64,000 nt of DNA from Burkholderia cepacia ATCC 25416 (GCF_001411495.1 NZ_CP012983.1:186001-250000), one strand, 5' to 3'. Positions 28,076 through 37,540 are shown, counted from the first letter of the stretch. Notes: a model not told the origin generated them from the sequence alone. A program made the numbers and translations.

Positions 28076-28786
28076 GGGGCAAGCGTACCCGGTTATGGGA
28101 AATCGGCCACCGAACACGTTGGGTAGTCGTCTATGGGAACGCATGTAGGTAGCCTTTTATGGGGCATTTTTTTTATCCCTAGACGCCTGAATGCACAGTG
28201 ATTTTTCTTGGGTAGCCGGTTATGGGGCGCTTCAAAGGTACCCGGTTATGGGTACCATCCGGGGCTGCCCGACTGCCTTTTTCCAGGTTTTCCAGTGGTT
28301 GGTTCCCATGGACAGGATCGATGGCACGGACAGGTAACCTTTTATGGGGAAAACAGAGGGTTGCCGTTTATGGGAGCAGTATGTGGCATCCATGCAATCA
28401 AGACCGGTTGAAAGGTACCCTCCTGTGGGAATCGATGAAGGTAGCAAGTTATGGGAGGAAAACGAGACTGTGCTGCACGGCACCATGAATGTGCCCAACG
28501 ATCTTGGTTCTGCACATCTGTTTCCCATGGATGGTTACCTTGGCGAGGGCAAATCCCGTGCCGGGTTTCCGTGACCGGGTATGAAAGGTAGCAGCTTGTG
28601 GGAGGCATTTTGATCGAAAGGTAGATGGATATGGGGCCCCACAAAGATCGTCTGATCGAAGATTTTCCTTTCGTATCTGAAGGTTAGCCGAGATAGTGCA
28701 AGTAAAGCAGGAACAAGGGCGTTGCCCCTCGCCGCGAAAAGGTATAAAGTCCGCTCTCAACAAGGTGACCTTATCCGGACATTACG

Positions 28787-30103
28787 ATGCCGCGCAAGCC
28801 CGCAAGCAAAGGCTCAGACAAACAGGTTTCGCTGTTTCAGACACCCGAGCCTCCCGACTTGCTGCGCAAGGCGGTCCAGGCGATTCATATCGCGCCCAAG
28901 TCCGGGAAGATCGGGCTGCAGCAGCGCAAGATGTTCAGCTCGCTGATCAAGAACGCGCTTCGGCAGGAGGCGTTCGAGCCGGGCCGGACGAGCTTCTCGA
29001 TCTCGATCGCGTCGCTCTCGCACGAGAGCGGGTTGAACAGCAACAACACGAAATACGTGAAGGACACGGTCAACTCGCTGATCAGTACAGTCGTCAACTG
29101 GGACTATCTGGCCGCGGATCGATCGACTGTCTGGAAAGCGTCAGGCCTCCTCGCCGGCGCGGAGCTCGAGCAATCGGTGCTGAAGTACAGCTTCTCCGAC
29201 CAGATTCGCAGCGAGTTGCTCAACCCCGAGATCTACGCATTGATCGATATGCGGATCGCCCGCGAGTTCCGGCGGTCGCACTCGCTCGCGTTGTGGGAAA
29301 ACACGGTGCGCTACGAAGGAATCGGCATCACCGCGAAGATCCCGCTGCCGAAATTTCGTGACCTCATTCTCGGCCAGGACAAGGCGTCGCAGTCGTACAA
29401 GGAATACAAGCTGTTCAAGAGCAAGGTCCTGGTGCCGTGCATTCAGGAGGTGAACGAAGTTTCGGATCACACGCTCGAGCTGATCGAACACAAGTCCGGC
29501 CGGAGCGTGGAAGCCGTCCAGTTCAAGGTGACGCGCAAGCAGAGCGCCGATACGGTGGAGGACGGCGACGTCAAGAACGAGGCGCTGGCCGAGGAGGTCG
29601 CCAAGTTCGGCATTCCACGTTCGGAAGCGCGCCGGCTGATCACGCAATACGGCGTGCAGCGCATCAAGGCTGCAATTGCCTACACGCTCAATCGGACTAC
29701 GAAGAAGAATGCGGCGCCGGTCGACAACGTGGCCGCGTACTTCCGCAAGGCGTTGACGCACGGCTATACGCTGGCCGACGGGCAGGGAACGGAGGCGGTC
29801 GCACCGGCGAAGGAATCCGCGCAGAGCAAGCAGGAACAGATTCGCGACAAATATCTGGCGGCGAAGGTCGAGGAAGCAGGCGCGTATTTCCGCGAACTGG
29901 AGATCGACGACCAGACCAAGCTGATCGAGCGTTACAACGAGACGGTGGCAGGCTCGAAGGATCTGACGCTGTCGCCGAAGAAGAAGGCGAGCAAACTCGC
30001 GCAGACCAGTTTCTTCCGATGGCTCGCGCTGGATACGTGGGGCGAACCGACCTCGGACGACTTGCTGGAATTCTTGCTGAAAAGCAGTCTCGCAGGCAAC
30101 TGA
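28787..30103 (+). CDS. repA: Replication initiator protein, Rep_3 (RepB/RepA) family
   Basis: The 438-aa protein initiates replication by binding the iterons just upstream. Two winged-helix domains can be traced: about 30-150 (QQRKMFSSLIKNALRQEAFE, SISIASLSHESGLNSNNTKY) and about 165-265 (YALIDMRIAREFRRSHSLAL, TAKIPLPKFRDLILGQDKAS). They are followed by a long charged C-terminal extension that is absent from small plasmid Rep proteins. A weak promoter (TTGCCC at 28722, TATAAA at 28743, 15-base spacer) lies just past the last iteron, so Rep binding could repress it. The gene is convergent with parB. Confidence 0.93.
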   Translation: MPRKPASKGSDKQVSLFQTPEPPDLLRKAVQAIHIAPKSGKIGLQQRKMFSSLIKNALRQEAFEPGRTSFSISIASLSHESGLNSNNTKYVKDTVNSLISTVVNWDYLAADRSTVWKASGLLAGAELEQSVLKYSFSDQIRSELLNPEIYALIDMRIAREFRRSHSLALWENTVRYEGIGITAKIPLPKFRDLILGQDKASQSYKEYKLFKSKVLVPCIQEVNEVSDHTLELIEHKSGRSVEAVQFKVTRKQSADTVEDGDVKNEALAEEVAKFGIPRSEARRLITQYGVQRIKAAIAYTLNRTTKKNAAPVDNVAAYFRKALTHGYTLADGQGTEAVAPAKESAQSKQEQIRDKYLAAKVEEAGAYFRELEIDDQTKLIERYNETVAGSKDLTLSPKKKASKLAQTSFFRWLALDTWGEPTSDDLLEFLLKSSLAGN

Positions 30104-30105
30104 AC

Positions 30106-30183
30106 GAGGCCTCGCAGCCGGGTGCGCGTCGCGTGCAGGACGTCGTCGTCCGGCTTCGCGATGAAACGCGGATGCGAGGCCTT
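30106..30183. terminator. Possible hairpin between convergent repA and parB
   Basis: GAGGCCTCGC at 30106-30115 and GCGAGGCCTT at 30174-30183 can pair with one mismatch across a 58-base loop. The loop is long for an intrinsic terminator, so this is tentative. Confidence 0.25.
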
Positions 30184-30197
30184 CTGCTTTTCGCGCG

Positions 30198-31229
30198 TTA
30201 CTTTTGCGTAGCCGTTGCCAGCTCGGCAACGTACGCGTCGATGACGGTCTTCAGCTTGTCGGCGAGCGCCTCCTGGTGCGATGCGTCGACGCCCTTGAGC
30301 TGCAGATCCAGGCGGCCGTCCGGATAGGTCTTCAACTGACCGATCGCTTGCGATTCGAGCGCGAAGTCATGCCGGACGCTGTAACGGGTGCGTCCGGCCT
30401 TCTTGCTGCCGTCGCTCTGCGTACGCAGGAAATTCTCGAGATCACGAACCGACTTTTTCCGGTCGATCACGGCCGTCAGCAGCCGGTCGGCCGTCGGCTC
30501 GCCCAGGCGTTCGAAGATCAGCTTCAGGAAATACGCCGCCTGCAGGCCGACCACGTCGTTCGCGCTCGCCATCCGTTCAAGGAGTGTGTTCGGGAGTGCG
30601 TTGAGCGACAGCGTCTTGCTGATCGATGCCTTGTCCTTGCCGATCTTTTCCGCCAGCGTGTTCTGGTCGGAAAAGACCTTCTCGTCGAGGAGACGCTTCC
30701 ACGCGACCGCATCGTCGAAGATCGTCTGGCGTTCGTGGTCGTGGTTCGCGCGATACGCGATCGTGTAGAGCTGCTCGGGCGTGTGATCGGTGCGGAACGT
30801 GGCGTTGATGGTTTCGTCGCCGTTGATGCTCGTCGCGCGAAGCCGGCGTTGCCCGTCGATCACGACGAGCTTGCCGGGAAACTCCGGCAGCCGCGTCACC
30901 TTGATCGGCTCGATCTGCCCTTCCCGTTTCAGCGTCAGGGCGAGTTCGTGCAGGCTCGACTCCGAGTAGAACACGCGCGGGTTGAACGGGTTCGGAATGC
31001 AATCCTTGACCAGCACCTTCTGTGGCGCGCCAAGATCGGCCGTACCAGCGGGTGCGGCCGCGGGCGGAGCGCTGGCGGGCGCCGATTCGCCGATGGTGCT
31101 CGGTGCGGCCGCCGGTTCGGGCAGCCGCGTTTCGAGCGCCGCATTTTCCTGCGCGAGCCCGCGCAGCAGGCCGGCTGCGAGATGCAGGTTGCCGGTCGGC
31201 TTCTTGTCTTTCGAGGTGTCCTTAGCCAT
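30198..31229 (-). CDS. parB: Chromosome/plasmid partition protein ParB
   Basis: The 343-aa DNA-binding CTPase recognises parS. The N-terminal ParB/Srx domain holds IPNPFNPRVFY and the nucleotide-binding motif VVIDGQRRLRA (GQRR in place of the usual GERR). The central helix-turn-helix region includes LAEKIGKDKASISKTLSLNA. Its ATG overlaps the end of parA by 8 bases (ATGGCTAA), so the two are translationally coupled. Confidence 0.95.
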   Translation of the reverse strand: MAKDTSKDKKPTGNLHLAAGLLRGLAQENAALETRLPEPAAAPSTIGESAPASAPPAAAPAGTADLGAPQKVLVKDCIPNPFNPRVFYSESSLHELALTLKREGQIEPIKVTRLPEFPGKLVVIDGQRRLRATSINGDETINATFRTDHTPEQLYTIAYRANHDHERQTIFDDAVAWKRLLDEKVFSDQNTLAEKIGKDKASISKTLSLNALPNTLLERMASANDVVGLQAAYFLKLIFERLGEPTADRLLTAVIDRKKSVRDLENFLRTQSDGSKKAGRTRYSVRHDFALESQAIGQLKTYPDGRLDLQLKGVDASHQEALADKLKTVIDAYVAELATATQK

Positions 31230-31917
31230 GGGCGGCTCCGGTAGTGCGCGTCGACGCGATGTATTGGGCCATTTCCGTGACCAGCTTTTCGATTTCCGCT
31301 CGGGCTTCTTTCAGGCCCTTCAGGTACCGATTGTGATGATGGATCGTGGTGCCGAGTGCAAACGTCTGACGGTAGACCTCGCGTTGCGCGATCTGGCTGT
31401 CGAGCAGATGCTCCCCTATTTCTTCTGCTCTTAGAATTTTTAAAATTTCTTCACGCATTTTAGTTTTTCCATTAACACTATTCAGCATTAATGCGGAAGA
31501 CAGATTTGGGTTACGGACGGATCGCATCGATTCGATCATGCGGATCATCGCGACGGTGCTGTAGAGATCGGCAGGCGACGGCGACAGCGGCACAAGGCAG
31601 AAATCGGCAACTTCGAGTACCGATGCGATTCGCGGATCTTCGAGGTTGCCGGGGCAGTCGACGACGATCACATCGAAGTTCGCGTCTTGTTTTTTGATTT
31701 CACCGCCAATGCCGCGGCCGGCAGGGGCCAGCGAAAGCACCGTCATCGGCAGCGTGTTCTCGCCGCTCGTTACCCACCGGACGGACGTGCCTTGAGGGTC
31801 GGCATCGATCAGGGCGACCTTATTGCCGCCTGCTTCGAACGCAGCCGCGATATTGACGGAGATGGTTGTCTTCCCAGTCCCACCTTTTTGATTACTGACG
31901 GCGATCTTGAAAGCCAT
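31222..31917 (-). CDS. parA: Partition ATPase ParA
   Basis: The 231-aa ParA-type ATPase moves ParB-parS complexes. The deviant Walker A box KGGTGKTT is at residues 11-18, the Walker A' region at ALIDADPQGTSVRW (about 35-48) and Walker B at FDVIVVDCPG (about 81-90). It lacks the N-terminal DNA-binding extension of large plasmid ParA proteins. The gene starts at 31917 and the first parS lies about 100 bases upstream, so ParB spreading could influence the promoter. Confidence 0.95.
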   Translation of the reverse strand: MAFKIAVSNQKGGTGKTTISVNIAAAFEAGGNKVALIDADPQGTSVRWVTSGENTLPMTVLSLAPAGRGIGGEIKKQDANFDVIVVDCPGNLEDPRIASVLEVADFCLVPLSPSPADLYSTVAMIRMIESMRSVRNPNLSSALMLNSVNGKTKMREEILKILRAEEIGEHLLDSQIAQREVYRQTFALGTTIHHHNRYLKGLKEARAEIEKLVTEMAQYIASTRTTGAAHG

Positions 31918-32013
31918 TAAATTCCTCCACGGAGTTTTGTGTAATATATGCAGTTATTATATAAATGTCCAGAAAAAGCCGTCGATGCGATGTATGTCTT
32001 AGTGACCGATTGG

Positions 32014-32029
32014 GTTGTCACGTGACAAG
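32014..32029. other. parS site
   Basis: GTTGTCACGTGACAAG, 15 of 16 match to the palindrome GTTGTCACGTGACAAC. Confidence 0.9.
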
Positions 32030-32252
32030 TAGCCGAATGGCTAACGAGTCAGCGATGGGCGATGATCGAGTAAAAATAAAATCGACGATCTTGCTCGAAA
32101 TGCACGTACAAAGATCGCGGGAAAGTTCGACGAGCTTTAACGGTGGTGACGGATTGACGCCTTGGAGGCTGGCCGCTTGATCTTGCGGAGCTCTCGGCAA
32201 AACTCTTAGTGACTCCGGTAGGTCGGCTTAGAGAATGTCGTCGGGAAGCTCA

Positions 32253-32268
32253 GTTGTCACGTGACAAG
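32253..32268. other. parS site
   Basis: GTTGTCACGTGACAAG, the same 15/16 variant as at 32014. Confidence 0.9.
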
Positions 32269-32399
32269 ACGTAGAAATTTGGCACTTTTCGAGGCGGTCC
32301 GACACCGAGAAATCTTTGGATAGATCGCGGTTACGACCTCGGTGAGATCATTTCAATGTTCGATCGGTGGTTTCGCACGATTACCTCGCAGCGAGGTGA

Positions 32400-32415
32400 G
32401 TTGTCACGTGACAAT
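32400..32415. other. parS site
   Basis: GTTGTCACGTGACAAT, 15/16 match, differing only in the last base. Confidence 0.9.
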
Positions 32416-32567
32416 CGACCCAGAACGTCTGGCGACGACCGCTCTGAGTCGTTTTTGATCCCTGTTGCGACCAAACCCCGCTGATTGAACAGATAGATCG
32501 GTAAAGGGATGATTCGTCACTGTTGGCTCGTCGCGAAAGGCCATTCTCCGGGGCGGTTGTTTGCTGA

Positions 32568-32583
32568 GTTGTTACGTGACAAC
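32568..32583. other. parS site
   Basis: GTTGTTACGTGACAAC, 15/16 match with an internal change (C to T at base 6). On the other strand it is the same sequence as the distant site at 8668. Confidence 0.88.
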
Positions 32584-33298
32584 TGGAGTGTTGTTTGAAG
32601 AGCGTGTGTGTCGAATGCCACGTTGCCCTGCACGTCGGTCGGTACACACTGTATCGAAGAGCTTGATGCATCGTTTGATCGCAGTTTCCGCCCCATCGTC
32701 GTCGGCAATCCGTATTCATACCCCCGAAAAACGGTGGGACCCGCTTACTGGAACAGCACCCCGAACGTATGCCATAAGCATCGATGATATGTCCCCATTT
32801 TCTGGGAAGCGCTCAGTTGCATCTTCATCGAACGTTAGCCAGCAGGGGAGGGCGAGGCTTTGTCGTGCCTACCCCGTTCCCGCCGGCGCAGTATCAGCGT
32901 TTGCGCGACAGCCGTGTGTGCGAGGCTCCGATTTGCGACAAACCTCAGATTGAAGGTCGCGTGATAACTCAAACGGGCCAGATCGTGAAACAATTCCAAG
33001 AAATTCGATGCTCGTGGAAGTCCTTATCCAGCAACGAGTTGCGCAATATTCTTCATGTTGTTTCACGCAATATCGACAAGATTGCGCCTTTAAATGGGGG
33101 CGCATGATCATTTCGTGCCCCGCGTCCGGGAGCACGCATAAAGATGCGTTGATATGTATTTATTGATACGTATTATGTAGTTTTTGAAATTTATGTGGCC
33201 CGCCTAGGTATCTGAGACAAATCGAATTCCGCGGATCACATACACCGCGACACGCTGTCGAGTCTCTGATCGGATGTCCGCGCCAATAATCGGCGCGA

Positions 33299-33314
33299 GT
33301 TGTCACGTGACAAC
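33299..33314. other. parS site, perfect palindrome
   Basis: GTTGTCACGTGACAAC, the only fully symmetric copy in the window. It is the most parA-distal of the cluster. Confidence 0.93.
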
Positions 33315-33723
33315 GCGCATTGGTTGCTCAACTCGTTGGATTACAGAGTGACGCGAGAATCCCGGCGCCAAAGAATTTGTGGCCGAGCGCTGGGAAGGCC
33401 GCCAAGGGACTTTGTCGTTGAAGAGGGGGGGGCGAAGTCATCACCGGCTCATGAGAGCGGCATGGAACGAACTGCTTGTATCTGCACTTTGCTCGCGAGT
33501 TGGGGGAAACATCCGACTTCGAGGGGCAGTCACGCATCACTCGATACTCAATTACAAGTCGCCAGGCGGCCGCCGAGCCGTCAGTCCTGAGTCGGCAAGA
33601 AATCGAGAGGCGCGCGTCCCGCTGCAAGCGTGTGACTCGCCCGGACCAAGCGTGGAACCGATCCAACCATTCTGCGGATACCGCCAAAATCGGTATCCTG
33701 CATCTTCGGTACGACTCCGGCGA

Positions 33724-34740
33724 TCAGTAAGTTGCCGCCACCGACAGAACGACATCCGTTCCGCTGCGCAGGTTATCGATATCTCTTCGCGGAGAATTGC
33801 CGAACAACCGACTGTATTCGCGGTTGAACTGGGTCGGGCTCGCATATCCAACCCGGAACGATGCCGACGTGGCGTCGAGTCGCTCGGACAGCATCAGCCG
33901 ACGTGCTTCGTTGAGTCGTATCCATTTCTGGTACTGCAGCGGACTCATGCCAGTGAGCAGGCGGAAGTGATGATGGAAAGTCGAACTGCTCATCTGAACC
34001 TGCGTCGCCAGATCGTCGACTCGCAGCGACTCGTCATAATGGGTTCGCAACCACTGGATCGCCCGCGACACGCGGTTGCCCTGACTGCCGGCGGACGCAA
34101 TCTGACGCAGGCGGCCACCCTGGTCGCTCGTCAGCAGCCGGTAGTAGATTTCCCGCTCCACGTACGGAGCGAGAACTGCAATGGCGTTGGGATCATCGAG
34201 CAACGCTAGCAACCGGTTGACTGCGTCGTAGAGCGGTTCGGTCATATCGCCGACGACGAGGCCGCGACCTGCGGGGGCATCCTCGTGATCCGGTGCGACC
34301 TGCGCCATCAGTTCGGCCATGACGCGAAAATCAAGCTTGAGCCCGATCCCGAGAAACGGCGTTTCTCGGCTGGCCTCGATGACCTGCGTTGAACCAGGCA
34401 AGTCGAGCGACGTGATCAGAAAACGGTTGGCATCGCATAGATACACATCGCCGCTTTGAATGATCCGCTTCGTACCCTGGACGACGAGCCCGAAGCTTGG
34501 CTCGACCATGCAGTCCATCGGCTGCGTCGGTGTCTCCCTTCGATGGAGGCTCAGGTTCGGAATGGCCGTGGTGAGGTGGTCAACACCGTCCGTCCACCTC
34601 GCGACGCGCTCTGCGAGTGTCAGCCGCAGGTCGCTCTCCCGGCTCTGGCGGGTCGATCGAGGAGAGACGGGGTTGAATGCAGCAATGGTGGAGGCGTCGA
34701 CCTGTTGGCCGGGGGAGTATGGGGCAGGTGCCGGATGCAT
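33724..34740 (-). CDS. AraC-family regulator with AraC_N domain
   Basis: The 338-aa protein has an AraC_N domain (MVEPSFGLVVQGTKRIIQSG, about 80-100) and an AraC DNA-binding C-terminus (VSRAIQWLRTHYDESLRVDD to SPTQFNREYSRLFGNSPRRD). The ATG at 34740 has AGAGAAG upstream; the longer open frame is a shadow of the next gene. It lies 124 bases downstream of the metallo-hydrolase gene on the same strand and may be co-transcribed with it. It is also the first gene beyond the parS region. Confidence 0.9.
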   Translation of the reverse strand: MHPAPAPYSPGQQVDASTIAAFNPVSPRSTRQSRESDLRLTLAERVARWTDGVDHLTTAIPNLSLHRRETPTQPMDCMVEPSFGLVVQGTKRIIQSGDVYLCDANRFLITSLDLPGSTQVIEASRETPFLGIGLKLDFRVMAELMAQVAPDHEDAPAGRGLVVGDMTEPLYDAVNRLLALLDDPNAIAVLAPYVEREIYYRLLTSDQGGRLRQIASAGSQGNRVSRAIQWLRTHYDESLRVDDLATQVQMSSSTFHHHFRLLTGMSPLQYQKWIRLNEARRLMLSERLDATSASFRVGYASPTQFNREYSRLFGNSPRRDIDNLRSGTDVVLSVAATY

Positions 34741-34864
34741 GACTTCTCTACTCGGGTAATCGGGTCTACAGGCGGGCCCATCGACGTGCAGGTACGCCGG
34801 AAACGAGCTTCCCGGAGGCTCGGCGTTGCCGCGCTCCCGGGAAAATGCGCAATGTCCGGTGTAC

Positions 34865-35989
34865 CTACTTCGTCGCTTGCGACGTGCAAAGTGGCCAGCG
34901 GCGTGATTTCGTGGCAACGGATGGCGCGCGCTCGTCCACAGTGCGCCACCACCGCTCGCCGCGATGCGGCTCGTCCAGAGCGAGGCGCTCGCCCATCCTG
35001 GGCGTCGACAGTTCGACGCCACGCACGATCGCCAGCGCCGTGACGCGCTCGAACGGTTCTTGCCAGCGGTGCATCGCGAGATCGAACGTGCCGTTGTGGA
35101 TCGGGACCAGCCAGCGTCCGCGCAAATCGATGTGCGCCTGCACGGTTTCTTCCGGCTGCATGTGGACGTACGGCCATTGCGCATCGTATGCGCCTGTTTC
35201 GATCAGCGTGACGTCGAACGGCCCGAGGCGCTCGCCGATCGTCCGGAAACCATCGAAGTAGCCCGTGTCGCCGCTGAAGAACACGCGCAAGTCGTCGTCG
35301 ACGATGACCCAGGATGCCCACAGCGTGCTGTTGCCATCAAACAGGCTGCGCCCGGAAAAATGCTGGGCAGGCGTGGCGGTCAGCGTCAAGCCGGCTTCGT
35401 CGACACTCTGCCACCAGTCGAGCTGACGGACTTTCTTCGCGTCGATTCCCCACTCGATCAGGCGGTCGCCGACACCCAGCGTTGTCACGAACACACCGGT
35501 GGTTGCCGCGAGCGCGAGCACCGTGTCGCGGTCGAGGTGATCGTAGTGATCGTGCGACAGGATCACGCCGCGCAGCGGCGGAAGATCTTCGAGTGCGATC
35601 GGAGGCGCATGGAAACGCTTTGGACCGACGCGACGAAACGGCGACGCGCGCTCGGCAAAGACGGGATCGGTTAGCCAGAATTCGCCGCGCAGCTTGAGCA
35701 GCAGCGTTGAATGGCCGAGCCGGTACAGGCTGCGATCGGGGGCCGCGTCGAGTTCCGCGCGGGTCAGCGAATCGACGGGCAGCATCCCTGCGGGCACGGT
35801 ATTGCGCGGCTTGTTGAACAGCATGTTCCACGCGATGCCGAGTGTCTTGCCCAACCCCTCGGCCGGCCGGGGGGCGACATTGCTGAAGCGCTCGCCATTG
35901 TGCTGCGGCGAGCCGCCAGACAGCGTGCGGCCGCGTCGGGCGGCCGCAAAACCCAGAATGCGATGAATCAAAACGAGAGGCGATGCCAT
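34865..35989 (-). CDS. Metallo-beta-lactamase-fold hydrolase, NAPE-PLD/RomA-like
   Basis: The 374-aa protein carries the zinc motif SHDHYDHLD (about 155-163), plus HFSGRS, FFSGDTGYF and VPIHNGTFDL, as in the beta-lactamase-fold family that includes NAPE-PLD and bacterial RomA-like proteins. These are predicted phosphodiesterases or lactonases with unknown substrate in bacteria. It is divergent from a TetR gene across 83 bases containing two inverted repeats, so TetR control is likely. Confidence 0.9.
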   Translation of the reverse strand: MASPLVLIHRILGFAAARRGRTLSGGSPQHNGERFSNVAPRPAEGLGKTLGIAWNMLFNKPRNTVPAGMLPVDSLTRAELDAAPDRSLYRLGHSTLLLKLRGEFWLTDPVFAERASPFRRVGPKRFHAPPIALEDLPPLRGVILSHDHYDHLDRDTVLALAATTGVFVTTLGVGDRLIEWGIDAKKVRQLDWWQSVDEAGLTLTATPAQHFSGRSLFDGNSTLWASWVIVDDDLRVFFSGDTGYFDGFRTIGERLGPFDVTLIETGAYDAQWPYVHMQPEETVQAHIDLRGRWLVPIHNGTFDLAMHRWQEPFERVTALAIVRGVELSTPRMGERLALDEPHRGERWWRTVDERAPSVATKSRRWPLCTSQATK

Positions 35990-36012
35990 GTAGGTTCGTC
36001 CGGAGAATAAAG

Positions 36013-36054
36013 TACACTAAACAGTGTAGTTTATTTTTTGGATAAGTAAACTAC
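36013..36054. promoter_or_regulatory. Candidate TetR operator
   Basis: Two nested inverted repeats lie between the divergent genes: TACACT-AAAC-AGTGTA (36013-36028), and GTAGTTTA (36026-36033) pairing with TAAACTAC (36047-36054). Position and symmetry fit a TetR-family operator controlling both genes. Confidence 0.65.
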
Positions 36055-36072
36055 GCGGTGTAAAATTTCCGA

Positions 36073-36726
36073 ATGGATACCAGCACTCCCCCTCAGCGCC
36101 TGACCGATCGAAAGCGCGCGGCCATCGTCGACGCGGCCATCGAGGAATTTCTCGCGTCGGGTTACGACGCGACCAGCATGGATCGAATCGCCGCGCGCGC
36201 AGACGTGTCGAAACGTACGGTCTACAACCACTTTCCGGGCAAGGAAACGCTGTTCGCCGCGATCCTGCAAAAATTGTGGGATGCGACTCGAACCGGCAGT
36301 TCGCCAACCTATCGTTCCGACGTGCCGCTGCGCGAGCAATTGCTCGCGTTGCTGGAGCGCAAAATGCGCCTGCTCGGCGACGAGGCATTTCTCGCGCTCG
36401 CACGTGTCGCGATCGGTGCGGCCATCCATTCGCCGGAACGCGCGCGCGACATGGTCGAGCGTCTCGGCGAGCGCGAGGAAGACATGACGGTCTGGGTGCG
36501 AACGGCCGCGGCGGCCGGACGCCTGTCGGTCACCGATCCGGTGTTTGCCGCGCATCAGCTGCACGGTGTCGTGAAGGCATTCGCGTTCTGGCCGCAGATC
36601 ACGATGGGCCAGCCGCCACTCGCGGCGCCGGAGCAACTAAAAGTCGCGGAATCCGCCGCAGACATGTTTCTCGCGTACTACGCGCGACCGGAAGACCCCG
36701 ACGCATCACGCGCCGCAGCAGACTGA
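36073..36726 (+). CDS. TetR/AcrR-family regulator
   Basis: The 217-aa regulator has the N-terminal TetR helix-turn-helix (AIVDAAIEEFLASGYDATSM, DRIAARADVSKRTVYNHFPG) and a C-terminal region of the TetR_C type ending FLAYYARPEDPDASRAAAD. It is divergent from the metallo-hydrolase gene and probably represses both through the palindromes at 36013-36054. Confidence 0.93.
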   Translation: MDTSTPPQRLTDRKRAAIVDAAIEEFLASGYDATSMDRIAARADVSKRTVYNHFPGKETLFAAILQKLWDATRTGSSPTYRSDVPLREQLLALLERKMRLLGDEAFLALARVAIGAAIHSPERARDMVERLGEREEDMTVWVRTAAAAGRLSVTDPVFAAHQLHGVVKAFAFWPQITMGQPPLAAPEQLKVAESAADMFLAYYARPEDPDASRAAAD

Positions 36727-36914
36727 TCGTGCATCCGGTCGATCATGCGCGAAGCGAGGCCGGCGCAATGCGCATGTTCGACGCGCGCCCTGGCCCGACG
36801 AGCCGGCAAACCGGCAGATCCACGGATGCGGAACCGCCTCATATGATCGCTGGCCATCCAGCGGAACCCGGAGATGCTGCCGGCATACCTGAAGCCGAAC
36901 GCGAGTGACGACGC

Positions 36915-37406
36915 ATGAAGACACTGTTGATCGTCTATCACACGATGACCGGAGGCACGCAACAGATGGCCGAAGCGGCTGCCGGCGCGGCGCGTGAGCA
37001 ATCCGGCGTCGACGTCCGGCTGCAGCGCGCGGACGCGACGAGCGCAGACGATGTGCTGGACGCCGATGCCTATCTGTTTGCGACACCTGAGAATCTCGCG
37101 GCGATGTCCGGGCTGATGAAGGATTTCTTCGACCGCTGCTACTACGCAGCGCTCGATCGCGTGAACGGTCGCCCGTATGCGGTGATGATCTGCGCGGGAA
37201 GCGATGGACAGAACGCCTTGCGCCAGATCGACCGGATCGCGACAGGCTGGCGGTTGAAGAACGTGGCGCCGGGCCTGATCGTCTGTACGCATGCGCAGAC
37301 GCCGGAACGCATCCTCGCGGCCAAGACGATCGACGGCGACGATCTCGCGCGCTGCGCCGAATTGGGCGCTGGTCTTGCAGCGGGACTTGCACTGGGCGTT
37401 TTCTGA
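36915..37406 (+). CDS. Flavodoxin/NAD(P)H-dependent FMN reductase-like protein
   Basis: The 163-aa flavodoxin-fold protein has the phosphate-binding loop YHTMTGGTQQMAEAA at residues 8-22, and FATPENLAAMSGLMKDFFDR resembles the NADPH-dependent FMN reductase family. It may reduce flavin or a quinone. The start at 36915 has only a weak ribosome site. It follows the TetR gene by 190 bases on the same strand. Confidence 0.8.
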   Translation: MKTLLIVYHTMTGGTQQMAEAAAGAAREQSGVDVRLQRADATSADDVLDADAYLFATPENLAAMSGLMKDFFDRCYYAALDRVNGRPYAVMICAGSDGQNALRQIDRIATGWRLKNVAPGLIVCTHAQTPERILAAKTIDGDDLARCAELGAGLAAGLALGVF

Positions 37407-37540
37407 TCACTCAGGCCGCCGACAGCCTCGGCCGGTCGGCGTGAGGCCGGACCGAAGTACGTTCGTGCACATGACGCGTGCACACCGGTGCGGTACCGAT
37501 CCTGCGGTGCGGGCACTGGACTGGCGCGACTGCCTGGCGC

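Larger units (their letters stand above)
27631..28636. repeat. Iteron array, 17-bp consensus GGTANCCNNTTATGGGR
   Basis: Direct copies start at 27844, 27975, 28041, 28084, 28122, 28148, 28211, 28237, 28333, 28359, 28414, 28440, 28587 and 28620. Good examples are GGTAGCCGGTTATGGGG (28211), GGTACCCGGTTATGGGT (28237) and GGTAACCTTTTATGGGG (28333). Inverted copies lie at 27631-27647, 27683-27699 and 28523-28539, and a weaker one at 27950-27966. Four pairs (28122/28148, 28211/28237, 28333/28359, 28414/28440) are spaced exactly 26 bp, and the two left inverted copies are 52 bp apart. Confidence 0.92.
27601..28786. other. Replication origin region (iteron type)
   Basis: The region directly upstream of repA contains about 14 direct and at least 3 inverted copies of a 17-bp iteron, an AT-rich stretch at 27886-27932 and a near-match DnaA box at 28067. 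Iteron arrays next to a Rep_3 initiator gene are the standard layout of plasmid-type origins, including those of secondary Burkholderia replicons. Rep binding to the iterons both opens the origin and represses repA. Confidence 0.9.
31918..33723. other. Non-coding centromere region with the parS cluster
   Basis: This 1.8-kb stretch upstream of parA holds five parS palindromes between 32014 and 33314. It has lower GC and only short conflicting frames, two of which run through parS sites. The sequence between the palindromes may be decayed coding DNA, but I recognise no family. Confidence 0.75.

Noticed and set aside
32561..32953. A 130-aa frame in the parS region
   Set aside because: It runs through a parS palindrome, has no ribosome site and has no recognisable domain.
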